Under the pieces are notes generated by a model that ran no database searches, had not been told where the DNA came from, and worked only from the letters and a program-made list of their open reading frames with translations. Positions 23,727 through 32,997 of a stretch of DNA of 64,000 nucleotides are shown piece after piece. Position 1 is the first letter of the stretch; every line of letters starts with the position of its first letter. The translations under genes were made by a program, and so were the position numbers. This DNA is from Flaviramulus_B aquimarinus (GTDB lineage: Bacteria; Bacteroidota; Bacteroidia; Flavobacteriales; Flavobacteriaceae). The stretch spans positions 1,674,001 to 1,738,000 of the forward strand of contig NZ_BAABJH010000001.1 in assembly GCF_039543205.1 (NCBI RefSeq). Reading direction: 5' to 3'.

Positions 23727-24235
23727 AATTTTTAATAGCCATTTGCAGTATTACTGCCATTAAAGACGAAAACCTTAGGCATAATTTAAAGTTAGTTTGT
23801 TCCGTCTCGTTAGACCTTTCTATGACTGTGTTAAATTAATAACCGTTTCTTACTTATTTGTACTTTTTAAAATTTCAAGAATTATACATTTTTTTTCAGA
23901 CAACGATAGTCATAAATTTTCTGCCAACAATTGTATAACAGCACATTCTATTCGTAAAGTTGCTGTTATATCGCTTATATATGCAATGTATTACTTTTCA
24001 ACAAATAATCCAAGGGACTTATGACGGTTTTGTTGTTGATTCCTACGGCTATAGTCTATGCTTTCCTGCTGTTTTCTAGTATGTTTGACGCATTCTATGG
24101 ATAAAAACAAGAAAAGCTATTATAAAAATTAGAGTGGTTTTTATGTTTTGAAAAGTTAAAAAATATTCTAGGCAGTAATAGCAAACTAGTCTAGCTGAGG
24201 AAGGCGCCTTGGTGTTGAGATTAAAAATAAAACCA
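23727..24235. other. 509 bp gene-free right border of the accessory island
   Basis: No convincing gene is present; the 75-codon frame at 23797-24024 has no recognisable features. The stretch holds the attC-like element H at 23922-23990 and nothing else I can name. Past it the sequence returns to ordinary single-copy flavobacterial genes. Confidence 0.5.
23922..23990. repeat. attC-like intergenic element H
   Basis: The left arm is TGCCAAC (23922-23928), AAT, TGTATAA (23932-23938). This is the exact reverse complement, in its boxes, of the TTATACA...GTTGGCA arm that flanks the IS110 element. The inner stem TATAACAGCA (23934-23943) pairs with TGCTGTTATA (23961-23970). The distal arm (TTATATATGC) is degenerate. 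It appears to mark the right border of the island. Confidence 0.45.
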
Positions 24236-25669
24236 CTATTTTTCTACTAACATGTACTCAGCGTACCTAAACGCTGTTACAAGTAAATTACTACGGTCTT
24301 TAGCGTTATCAACAAATTCATTTAGTGTTGTTTTATTAATTTTTCGCCCTTTAACCATTACCCAATCTGGTTTACTTAGTACATTCAAATTTTTAAGAGG
24401 GTTATTAGGGGTTACTATTAAATTTGCCAATTTGCCAATTTCAATAGTACCCATTTGTGCAAATTCTTTATGTGTTTTAGTAGGGTTAATGGTTGCTGTT
24501 TTTAGAGCTTCAAAATTACTCATTCCTGCGTCTTTATAAAACGCAAGTTCTTGATGAATAGAATATCCAGGTGCGGTAATCCCTATACCGGCGTCAGTTC
24601 CACATACAATATTAACACCTTCTTCGTGCATTTTTTTTAATACATATAAATGAAATTGATGTTGCTGATAAATATTTTTAGTAACCGAACTATTATTTAT
24701 TTTTTCATTTGCCCACCTGTTGTATTGTACCTTACTATCTACTTTTTGAATTAGTGGGTTTATGTAATGTACGGGCTCGGTTTTTAAAATACTTTCACCT
24801 TTTTCAAGCATTTCAAATATTTTATAATACCCGGTTAATGTGGGGCAAAATGACATATTAGTACTAACAAATTTTTGTATTACAGGTTCAACTTTTAAAC
24901 TGTCTAGTTGGTAGTCAAGTGCTTGTTGAACAATTTCTTCTGAATGTTCGATGCTTGCTATTTGAGAATGAAATTGGTTTAGGTAAGGAATTTCACGACT
25001 TGGGTGTGCTACAATGGAAATACCTGAGGCTTTAGATTGTTTTAAAATGGCTTGATATAAATCGTCTTTTAAACCCGCATAGATTTTTATAAAATCAAAA
25101 CCTCTTTTTTTGTATTCAATAACTAATTTTTTAGCTTCTTCTGGAGTGTTAACCTGTACTTTATCGTCTCCAAGATCATGGGGGCTTGTAAGCTTAGGGC
25201 TTGAAGAGAAAAACATAGGGCCAATTATTTTATCATTATCCAAGTTTTCTTTAATTCTTAAATGCATGGAATATCCCCATAAATTTCTAACTGTAGTAAC
25301 ACCATTTGCTAAGTATAAACCTAGCTCTTGTTTGTCCCATAAATGGGTATGCATATCTATTAATCCAGGAGATAAATATTTATTTTGGCCATCAATAATT
25401 TCGACCCCTTCAATACTAATTGAATCGTCGATTTTTTCAATAATACCAGCTTTTATAAATAGTGTTTTATTGCTTAATATTGTGTCATTCGACATTGGTA
25501 CTATATTGATGTTGGTTATCAGATATGAATTTTTACTAGAATTAGGGATGTTGTTAATGTTGAGATATGAGGTGTTATTTTTATCAACAATAATAAAAAT
25601 TAAAGCAACAATAGCTAATACCAATAGTAAACCAAAAATTATTTTTAAAGCTCTTTTTAAATATTTCAT
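24236..25669 (-). CDS. Membrane-anchored amidohydrolase
   Basis: The protein has 477 residues. An N-terminal transmembrane helix (about 10-28) is followed by an amidohydrolase barrel of the imidazolonepropionase/prolidase-like subgroup. Metal-site residues are visible: HTH in LIDMHTHLWD, a Lys in FDFIKIYAG, His in IVAHPSRE, His in IEHSEE, and Asp in CGTDAGIG. The beta-sandwich start (MSNDTILSNKTLFIKAGIIEKID) is normal for the family. It hydrolyses an amide or ester outside the cytoplasm, of unknown structure. Three secreted peptidase genes follow on the same strand, so peptide or cyclic amide turnover is a reasonable guess. Confidence 0.88.
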   Translation of the reverse strand: MKYLKRALKIIFGLLLVLAIVALIFIIVDKNNTSYLNINNIPNSSKNSYLITNINIVPMSNDTILSNKTLFIKAGIIEKIDDSISIEGVEIIDGQNKYLSPGLIDMHTHLWDKQELGLYLANGVTTVRNLWGYSMHLRIKENLDNDKIIGPMFFSSSPKLTSPHDLGDDKVQVNTPEEAKKLVIEYKKRGFDFIKIYAGLKDDLYQAILKQSKASGISIVAHPSREIPYLNQFHSQIASIEHSEEIVQQALDYQLDSLKVEPVIQKFVSTNMSFCPTLTGYYKIFEMLEKGESILKTEPVHYINPLIQKVDSKVQYNRWANEKINNSSVTKNIYQQHQFHLYVLKKMHEEGVNIVCGTDAGIGITAPGYSIHQELAFYKDAGMSNFEALKTATINPTKTHKEFAQMGTIEIGKLANLIVTPNNPLKNLNVLSKPDWVMVKGRKINKTTLNEFVDNAKDRSNLLVTAFRYAEYMLVEK

Positions 25670-25731
25670 AAAGCAATATTTGGAAAATTGTATGTGTTTT
25701 TGAGTTAAACCTAAAGATAGATTTTTATAAA

Positions 25732-26289
25732 TTATGTGGAAGCAAAGTTCTTAAAATTCTCTAAAAGGGCTGCAACTTTTTTATACCAAATACCACTTTC
25801 GTTTTTTTTAGCTCCATGATTGGTTTCTGAATCATATTTTTTTTGAAAAACCCTGCATGATTGCCATAAAGCATTGTATTCATTTTGATATCTGGCAAAC
25901 CTTTTTTCACCAGAATTTTTTAGTTCTGAAAAACGTTTTCTTATTTTTCTTGCAAATAATTCAGCGATATCAAAATGAAGGCGTTCATGATTAAGTAATT
26001 CTACGTCATTAGAAACTGTCCAAGAATGGTTTTTATAGAAATTTGCAACAACGGTTAAATCTTGATAGTTGACAATATAATCGTTTAAGTCGACTATAAC
26101 ATTTTCTGGAATAATATCAATTTTATAACTTGTACTCGCATAAGCTATAATCTCTGGGTTTAGCGTTCCTTTATAATCTTTCCATTCAAGCTTGTTTGAT
26201 GCATTCCAAGGCATGGTATTATTATCTTCTTGAGAAAAAGAATGATAGCCGAGAATAATAAAAACCAAAAGCAGTATTAATTTTACCAT
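25732..26289 (-). CDS. DUF922-like secreted protein, putative zinc protease
   Basis: The protein has 185 residues and a signal peptide ending at about residue 19. The domain contains WNASNKLEWKDYKG near its start and an HExxH-like metal motif in LLNHERLHFDIAELFAR (about 100-116). This matches the DUF922 family, which is predicted but not proven to be a Zn-dependent protease. It starts 3 bp after the M1 peptidase stop, so it is in an operon with that gene. Confidence 0.7.
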   Translation of the reverse strand: MVKLILLLVFIILGYHSFSQEDNNTMPWNASNKLEWKDYKGTLNPEIIAYASTSYKIDIIPENVIVDLNDYIVNYQDLTVVANFYKNHSWTVSNDVELLNHERLHFDIAELFARKIRKRFSELKNSGEKRFARYQNEYNALWQSCRVFQKKYDSETNHGAKKNESGIWYKKVAALLENFKNFAST

Positions 26290-26292
26290 ACC

Positions 26293-28152
26293 TTACTTTT
26301 TATTATTTTGCCTATTAAGATCCGCCATCAAACCTTTTGGGTCTATTTCAACCGATTTTATGGTTTTTGGAGTTTCAAATGAATATGTTGGATGGGCCCA
26401 AGCCCAATCTTTTAGTATTGTTGCCGCCGTTGGTTTTTCGCCACGCATTATTTGTAATGGGATATAAAAATCTTCGGAAGTACCATCAACATAAGTTACT
26501 GTTACATCTATAGGCATGGGCATTAATCCAATTCGTTCCATAGTTATCGAGTTGCCTTCAATGGATTTAACAGCATAATCAATAGTATTGGTGGTTTGGG
26601 TCCAGTCTATTAGATACCAGTCTAACTCTAGGCCAGAAATTTTTTCAGCAGTTCTAATAAAATCTATTGGTCTTGGGTGTTTAAAAGAAAAATCATTAAA
26701 GTATTGTTTTATGGTTTTTTCTTGGTTTTCTTGCCCAATAACATAAGCGAGTTGCTTTAAAAACACATAACCTTTGTAATATGCCGAAATTGAATATGCT
26801 TGATTGAAGTTATATCTATCTGAATGTGTTGTTTGCGGTTGCTCTTTCCCTGATTTGGCTAAATAGATATAAGCGCCGTAAACGCGTTTTGAAAGGTCTT
26901 CAAAATCTTTATTAAAAATGTGGCTTTCTGCAAGCGTACCAATATACTCTGTAAAACCTTCGTCCATCCAAGAGTGCCTAAGTTCGTTGCTTGCTAATAT
27001 AAATTGAAACCAGGAGTGCCCCATTTCATGAGCCGTAACACCAAATAAACCATCAAATGTGCCTTCACCTAAAATAAGTGTACACATGCCATATTCCATA
27101 CCGCCATCGCCACCTTGAATTACGGAGTATTGTTTGTAAGGATATTGACCAACATTATTGCTAAAAAATTGCATTAATTCTACAGCTTTAGGTTGCAGGT
27201 TTTTCCAGTTTTCTAGTTTTTCCCTTGGCATGGTACTTTTGTATAAAAAATGTAATAAAGGACCATTCGGGACTTGCGCTGTGTCGTGAATATAATTGGG
27301 GTCTGCGGCCCAAGTAAAATCGTGAACGTTAGGTGCTACATAATGCCAGGTTAATTTATCGGTATTAGGGCGGCTTACTGTACCAGTTTCATATCCATAA
27401 CCTATTTGGTTTGGGTTTTGTAAATAGCCTGTGCCACCAACTATGTAATTTTTATCAAGTGTTAATTTTACATCAAAATTACCCCAAACACCATGAAATT
27501 CACGTCCAATATAGGGGTCGGCATGCCAACCCTCAAAATCATATTCTGCAAGTTTTGGATACCATTGTGCCATAGATAATGCCACACCTTCATTGTTGTT
27601 TCGACCTGAACGACGAATTTGAACAGGCACTTGTGCCTCAAAATCCATATTAAAAGTAACGCGTTCTCCGGGTTGAATAGGAGTCGCTAAATCTACTTCT
27701 AAAACAGTACCAACGGTTTCGTGTTTTAAAATTTCACCATTTTGTTTTAAGGAACTAACTTTTATATATCCTATTTCATCTGGATTTAATTTACTAATTC
27801 TATCACCAACTCTGCCATCCGGATCGGGAATGTTTCTGGAGCGAACGTCCATTTCGCTTCCTGGCTGAAAAGCATTAAAGTATAAATGATAGAATACTTT
27901 ATTTAAAACATCAGGTGAATTGTTAGTGTAAACGAGCGTTTGTTTTCCTTTATATTGATAGGTGTTCACATCCATATCAATGTCCATTTTATAGTCTACA
28001 TGTTGCTGCCAATATGCAGATTTAGTAGATGAAGGTATTACTGGTGTTTGGGGAGCAATTACCGTAGAGTTTTTTGTAACAATAGTGGTTTTAGAAGTGT
28101 TACAAGACCATAATATTAAAACAACGGATATAGAAATAAAGAAACGGATCAT
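26293..28152 (-). CDS. M1 family metallopeptidase (aminopeptidase N type)
   Basis: The protein has 619 residues and a lipoprotein-like signal peptide (VVLILWSCNTSK). The N-terminal saddle domain is about 50-270. The catalytic domain has the exopeptidase motif GGMEYG, the zinc motif HEMGHSW and the distal Glu 18 residues later in WMDEGFTEYIG, all intact. A Tyr-bearing segment follows (YYKGYVFLKQLAYV). It removes N-terminal residues from peptides at the cell surface or in the periplasm. It is followed after 3 bp by the DUF922 gene. Confidence 0.93.
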   Translation of the reverse strand: MIRFFISISVVLILWSCNTSKTTIVTKNSTVIAPQTPVIPSSTKSAYWQQHVDYKMDIDMDVNTYQYKGKQTLVYTNNSPDVLNKVFYHLYFNAFQPGSEMDVRSRNIPDPDGRVGDRISKLNPDEIGYIKVSSLKQNGEILKHETVGTVLEVDLATPIQPGERVTFNMDFEAQVPVQIRRSGRNNNEGVALSMAQWYPKLAEYDFEGWHADPYIGREFHGVWGNFDVKLTLDKNYIVGGTGYLQNPNQIGYGYETGTVSRPNTDKLTWHYVAPNVHDFTWAADPNYIHDTAQVPNGPLLHFLYKSTMPREKLENWKNLQPKAVELMQFFSNNVGQYPYKQYSVIQGGDGGMEYGMCTLILGEGTFDGLFGVTAHEMGHSWFQFILASNELRHSWMDEGFTEYIGTLAESHIFNKDFEDLSKRVYGAYIYLAKSGKEQPQTTHSDRYNFNQAYSISAYYKGYVFLKQLAYVIGQENQEKTIKQYFNDFSFKHPRPIDFIRTAEKISGLELDWYLIDWTQTTNTIDYAVKSIEGNSITMERIGLMPMPIDVTVTYVDGTSEDFYIPLQIMRGEKPTAATILKDWAWAHPTYSFETPKTIKSVEIDPKGLMADLNRQNNKK

Positions 28153-28262
28153 AAAGGGTATAAGTTTTTAATGAATTAAAAAAAATATCTGTTCGAGTTC
28201 TGTTGAGAAGTTTTATGGAGATCCTTAATAGTTTTCAACTGCACCGGACAGATAGTCATATA

Positions 28263-29867
28263 TTACTTAGCTAATTTAGCTGCCGTAATTAATGCGTTAT
28301 ATGCGTTTACCATTTTTGAAGATTTTGTTAAATCAGCAAAAGGTTTGATATTGTTGGTATCGCCACCAACAACAACTTTAGTTTTTACTGCTAAACCAGA
28401 ATTCATAATGATTTGTTTTACCTGGGCGGCAGATAAGCTTGGATAATATGAACGAATTAATGCTGCAACACCAGCTACAGCAGGAGCTGCCATAGATGTG
28501 CCACCTTGAAATTCGTATTCGTTTTCGGGCATTGTTGAATAGACTTCTGCTCCTGGAGCAAAAACATCTACATTTTGTTTCCCATAGTTGGAAAATCCAG
28601 CCACCATATTAGAACCATATTTAGAAGCTAAAGCGCCTACTCTAATATAGGTGTCTGTAACCTCTTGACCATTTATATTATCATCTGGAAAATTAGGTTT
28701 TATGTCTACATTTTTACTGTCATTTCCTGCCGCATGTACAAAAACCACGTCTTTTTTTCCTGCGTAAGCAATAGCATCGCGAACCCAATTGCTATGTGGT
28801 GAGAAGCTTTTACCAAAACTAGCATTGATTACTTTAGCACCATTATCAACAGCATAACGAATGGCTAAAGCTACATCTTTATCGTATTCGTCGCCACGAG
28901 GTGTGCTTCTAATAGCCATTATTTTAACATGGTTTGCAACTCCATTAACACCTTTACCGTTATTGCGTTCTGCAGCTATGATACCGGCAACATGCGTACC
29001 GTGGCTATTGCTTTTTATTTGTGGTTTTACGTTGCCATTACCATAAGGTGTATCATTTAAATCGTCTGGATTATCACCTGTTAAACGGCCTTTGTGGTTT
29101 TTGTTCAACATATAATCTAAACGGCTGTTGAACTCTTTTAAACCGTCCTTTAATGTTTGCTTAAACTCATTTATATTGGGAGCTAAAGTATAGGTGTATT
29201 TAATAATAGAAACAGACTGTTGCAACCCTTTATCTTCAGTTTTAATAGCACTTACCTCGTCTTTAGTGTAATTTTTTTTACCTAAATGTTTTGCTATGGT
29301 TTCGTCGGCACTGGTTAGTTGTACTAAAAAATCGTCATAGTTTTTTTTAAGCCCAATATATTTTTGCTGCTCTTTTTCATACAGAGCCTGTGCTTCAGCA
29401 TATCTAGGATTGCTGGTGTCTCCGCTTGCCAATAGCCTAACATATTCCAATTGTTCATGATAGCCATCGCCGACAAAGTTCCAGCCATGTATATCGTCTA
29501 CATAACCGTTTTTATCATCATCTTTTCCATTGTTAGGTATTTCATCTTTGTTAGTCCAAATGACATCGTTTAAATCTTCATGGTCAATATCAATCCCTGA
29601 ATCTATAACGGCTACAATAACCGTTTTTCCTTTTCTTTTTTTAATGATTTCAGAGTAAGCCTTATTAACACTCATGCCCGGAATGGTATCTGTAACCAAA
29701 TCTAAATGCCCCCAATTGCGTTTTTCAAATTCAGTTAATTCAGAAACCTTTAATGGCGATGTATCAATATTTTCAACGGGTGTTGATATAATAGCTGCTG
29801 TGCTACTACAACCAGAAATTAAGATGACTAAACAAGCAGATATTATTAATGTTTTAATTGTGTTCAT
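28263..29867 (-). CDS. S8 family subtilisin-like lipoprotein protease
   Basis: The protein has 534 residues. The signal peptide ends with lipobox LISGCSS. The catalytic triad is intact: Asp in VAVIDSGIDIDHED (about 85), His in NSHGTHVAGI (about 290), and Ser in GGTSMAAPAVAG (about 470). About 180 residues of charged, helical insertion lie between the Asp and His motifs, longer than in classical subtilisins but usual for Bacteroidota members. It degrades extracytoplasmic proteins. It lies between the M1 peptidase and an MBL hydrolase, all on the minus strand. Confidence 0.93.
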   Translation of the reverse strand: MNTIKTLIISACLVILISGCSSTAAIISTPVENIDTSPLKVSELTEFEKRNWGHLDLVTDTIPGMSVNKAYSEIIKKRKGKTVIVAVIDSGIDIDHEDLNDVIWTNKDEIPNNGKDDDKNGYVDDIHGWNFVGDGYHEQLEYVRLLASGDTSNPRYAEAQALYEKEQQKYIGLKKNYDDFLVQLTSADETIAKHLGKKNYTKDEVSAIKTEDKGLQQSVSIIKYTYTLAPNINEFKQTLKDGLKEFNSRLDYMLNKNHKGRLTGDNPDDLNDTPYGNGNVKPQIKSNSHGTHVAGIIAAERNNGKGVNGVANHVKIMAIRSTPRGDEYDKDVALAIRYAVDNGAKVINASFGKSFSPHSNWVRDAIAYAGKKDVVFVHAAGNDSKNVDIKPNFPDDNINGQEVTDTYIRVGALASKYGSNMVAGFSNYGKQNVDVFAPGAEVYSTMPENEYEFQGGTSMAAPAVAGVAALIRSYYPSLSAAQVKQIIMNSGLAVKTKVVVGGDTNNIKPFADLTKSSKMVNAYNALITAAKLAK

Positions 29868-29880
29868 TTTTTTATTTGAA

Positions 29881-30741
29881 TTAATTGAATATATCTTGAG
29901 TTGTATATGTGTTTTTTAACCGGACACCTTTTTCGGTTTTTTGTACCGTGATGATTTCATTATGAGCATCATGTTCTAAAAACAGGTAGATATTATGTTC
30001 TGCAGCTCTATTAAGAAAGGTTTCTTTTTCATCTAAAGTTAAAAGCGGTCTGGTGTCGTAACCCATAACAAATGGAAGCGGCAGGTGCCCAACCGTTGGT
30101 AATAAATCGGCCATAAAAGCAATGGTTTTTCCTTTGTAATGTATTAATGGAATCATTTGCTTATCTGTATGCCCGTTAGCAAAAAAAATATCAAACCCAA
30201 GCTCAGAGTTTATAAGAGTATCATCCTTGGGAATTGCGGTGAATTTTAACTGACCGCTTTCTTCCATGGGGAGTATATTTTCCTTTAAGAAGGATGCACG
30301 TTCACGTCTATTAGGCTGGGTTGCCCATAACCAATGATCTTTGTTACTCCAAAAATGCGCATTTTTAAAAGCGGGTTCGTATCCTGTTTTGTCTTTATTC
30401 CATTGAATACTACCGCCACAATGATCAAAATGTAAATGTGTCATAAATACATCGGTAATATCATCACGATGAAACCCGTATGTTTTGAGTGATGTATCTA
30501 AGCTAAAATCGCCCCAAGGGTGGTAGTAACCAAAAAACTTTTCAGATTGCTTGTTGCCCATACCGTTATCAATCAATATAAGTCGGTTGCCATCTTCTAT
30601 AAGTAAGCAACGTGTAGCAATATCAATCATATTATTAGCGTCTGCGGGATTGGTGCGTTGCCATAATAATTTTGGTACAACACCAAACATAGCGCCTCCG
30701 TCAAGCTTTAGATTTCCAGCATTAATGGGATATAAGTTCAT
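29881..30741 (-). CDS. MBL-fold metallo-hydrolase
   Basis: The protein has 286 residues and no signal peptide, so it is cytosolic. The binuclear metal motif is in VFMTHLHFDHCGG (HxHxDH), with further ligands in FFANGHTDKQMIP and FLEHDAH. The length and the start (LDGGAMFGVVPKLLWQ) resemble YtnP/AttM-type lactonases and related hydrolases. Acyl-homoserine lactone activity is possible, but nothing in the sequence proves it. It ends 13 bp upstream of the S8 protease start. Confidence 0.9.
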   Translation of the reverse strand: MNLYPINAGNLKLDGGAMFGVVPKLLWQRTNPADANNMIDIATRCLLIEDGNRLILIDNGMGNKQSEKFFGYYHPWGDFSLDTSLKTYGFHRDDITDVFMTHLHFDHCGGSIQWNKDKTGYEPAFKNAHFWSNKDHWLWATQPNRRERASFLKENILPMEESGQLKFTAIPKDDTLINSELGFDIFFANGHTDKQMIPLIHYKGKTIAFMADLLPTVGHLPLPFVMGYDTRPLLTLDEKETFLNRAAEHNIYLFLEHDAHNEIITVQKTEKGVRLKNTYTTQDIFN

Positions 30742-30795
30742 AGGGACACAAAATTACGAAATCTATTGCTAATCCTTAAAAATGTTAAGAATTTA

Positions 30796-32997
30796 TTAAG
30801 AAATAACTTGTTTTAATCGTTTTCCAAAATCAAACAGGGCTTTTATTTCTTTGGTGCTAGCTAGTCGTTCTTTGCTAAAAATCAATAAGGCATTGCCGTT
30901 AGATTCTACATGGTAATAAGGATTGCTTTCAAAGAAATGGGTAACATCATCATTAAAAAACGTGGCAATTCCAGCTTCATTATCGCCCAATAGATAAAAG
31001 CGTTTTGAAAAATCATCATGGTTTTCAATAGGAATATCTTTAAATCCTGCAAAAGCGGATACTTTTTCTAAAAACCCTTCTTTGTCTAGTGTAAATTCTG
31101 GAATGGCATAATTTAAATCAATATGCATCATGGTAGAACGGATAACTTCTTTTGCTATAAATTCACCTTCAGAAAACTCTATATCAAATAATTTAATGGC
31201 ATGTTCTTTATGAGATAATTCGTTATAAATATGATTAATATGTTTTGTTCTGAAAAACAAAAAATTATTTAAAAAAGAGATGTTTCTTTGCTTTTTGGAA
31301 CTATAGTTTAAAGCGTAATCTTCAGCCAAACTTTCAATACTGGTTTGACGTCTAGTAAGACTGTTTTTAATGATTTTAGGCACAGGTAATAAACGCCTTG
31401 ATGCAAATGGGTGCTTTGAATCGGTATCGTGCATATCTAAACCAACAACATCAAAATGACCACCTCGTTTTGCAAATAATTCTTGATAATTATTGATGTT
31501 TTCCATAACCGTATCATCAACAAACTCACACATAGAAAAATCTACAATAACATCTTCATTTTCTGGAATGGCATCTAATTTTTGTTTTAATCTGAAATAA
31601 TTTAAAAAACTACAAAAATGCTTAACGCTTACATAATAACTATGCTTACTGTCATGTTCCTTAAACATTAAAACGTTTGGTTTGATTACGTTTCTTACAA
31701 ACAAACCATAACCTGAACTTCTGTTTATTACAATATGAATGACTAAAGTAATTATAACACCTGCTAAAATACCAGTTATTAAACCAATTTTTAAAGTTAC
31801 AATCAGTGTTACAAAAAAGATAATGAGTTGCTCTTTTCCAATAGAAAACATTTTTGTAATAACCTTTGGAGAGGCTAGTTTATAACCTGTATAAACTAAA
31901 ATAGCCATTAATGCAGGAAGTGGAATTCGGGTTAATTGTGTACTAAAAAACACAATAAATACAACTAAAAAAAGCGCATGAAAAAAATTAGAAGAGCGAT
32001 TACTAGCGCCATTATTTACGTTTACGGAGCTACGAGCAATTACCGTTACTACATTTAAGCCTCCTAAAAGCCCACTACCAATGGTAGCAAAACCTAAAGC
32101 TTTAAGGTCTCTATTTACGTTTGAACGGCGTTTTTCTGAGTCTAATTTATCGACAGCTTTAATACTTAAAAGCGACTCGATACTTGAAATAAGGGTTAAG
32201 GCAAATACGCTTCCCCAGAACGAGAAACTCCAAATATTATTAAAATTAGGACGTGGTATATCGGCTATAATATCTTTAATAGATGGAATACCAGAAATCA
32301 TGTATTCTTTTGCTATGGGATTAGGCTCGTGAAGCCCTAATTCAAAATAGTAACTAAAGCCAATAGATAAAATAACAATCCACATAGGTGCTGGAATAAG
32401 CTGTAAATATTTGTTCCTGATTTTGGAATAAAATAGCATGATGGATAAACTTATAATTCCAGCAAGAGCGGCAAAAATTAAACCTTTATTTCCGTAATGT
32501 AATGCATCATTTATAGTGTATGGAATTTCCAAGAGGTAATCAACAGTATCTTCTCGTTTTATTTTATGCGCTAGCATAATATGAAACTGTTTTCCTAAAA
32601 TAATAAGACCTATAGCTGCCAACATACCCTGAATTGCTGACGATGGAAAAAAATCGGCAAGTTTACCCATTCTAAAAAAACCTAAAAGCAAAAGCAATAG
32701 GCCAGAGAACATTATGGCTACATAGGCACTTTCTATGCCTAAAGTGGCAATAGCCACTAATAGTACGCCAACTAAACCGTTACCAGGTCCTGCAATAGTT
32801 ACGTGGCTTCCTCCTAAAATTGAGACGACTACACCTCCAACTATAGCAGCAATAACACCTGCAATTGGCGGTGCATCACTTGCCATAGCAAGCCCTAAGC
32901 CTAGGGGCAATGCAATAAGGCTAACCACAAAACCTGAAAATATGTTTTTTGGTAATGCTTTTAAAAAGTCTTTTATGTTATTTTTTTTGGGACTCAT
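30796..32997 (-). CDS. SulP-family anion transporter with STAS and extra C-terminal domain
   Basis: The protein has 733 residues. Residues about 15-430 are the SulP membrane domain (SGFVVSLIALPLGLGLAMA, GPGNGLVGVLLVAIA, ARSSVNVNNGASNRSSNFFH). A STAS domain follows (about 455-560, EDVIVDFSMCEFVDDTVME). About 170 further residues, beyond the usual family end, form an unassigned domain (about 600-733). SulP proteins import bicarbonate, sulfate or other anions; the substrate here is not known. The start codon overlaps the stop of the universal stress protein gene (ATGA), so the two are translationally coupled. Confidence 0.9.
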   Translation of the reverse strand: MSPKKNNIKDFLKALPKNIFSGFVVSLIALPLGLGLAMASDAPPIAGVIAAIVGGVVVSILGGSHVTIAGPGNGLVGVLLVAIATLGIESAYVAIMFSGLLLLLLGFFRMGKLADFFPSSAIQGMLAAIGLIILGKQFHIMLAHKIKREDTVDYLLEIPYTINDALHYGNKGLIFAALAGIISLSIMLFYSKIRNKYLQLIPAPMWIVILSIGFSYYFELGLHEPNPIAKEYMISGIPSIKDIIADIPRPNFNNIWSFSFWGSVFALTLISSIESLLSIKAVDKLDSEKRRSNVNRDLKALGFATIGSGLLGGLNVVTVIARSSVNVNNGASNRSSNFFHALFLVVFIVFFSTQLTRIPLPALMAILVYTGYKLASPKVITKMFSIGKEQLIIFFVTLIVTLKIGLITGILAGVIITLVIHIVINRSSGYGLFVRNVIKPNVLMFKEHDSKHSYYVSVKHFCSFLNYFRLKQKLDAIPENEDVIVDFSMCEFVDDTVMENINNYQELFAKRGGHFDVVGLDMHDTDSKHPFASRRLLPVPKIIKNSLTRRQTSIESLAEDYALNYSSKKQRNISFLNNFLFFRTKHINHIYNELSHKEHAIKLFDIEFSEGEFIAKEVIRSTMMHIDLNYAIPEFTLDKEGFLEKVSAFAGFKDIPIENHDDFSKRFYLLGDNEAGIATFFNDDVTHFFESNPYYHVESNGNALLIFSKERLASTKEIKALFDFGKRLKQVIS

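Noticed and set aside
23797..24024. 75-codon plus-strand frame in the right border gap
   Set aside because: It overlaps the palindromic element H, has no promoter, family or plausible start, and its composition is that of intergenic DNA.
24090..24140. Tiny frame starting MDKNKKSYYKN near the right border
   Set aside because: Eleven codons with no ribosome-binding signal or conservation that I can judge; not enough to call a gene.
12301..24235. Prophage or conjugative element
   Set aside because: There are no phage structural, relaxase, T4SS or integrase genes, and no tRNA attachment site next to the island.
25110..25703. 197-codon plus-strand frame opposite the amidohydrolase
   Set aside because: It is antisense to the metal-binding motifs of a complete amidohydrolase and has no features of its own.
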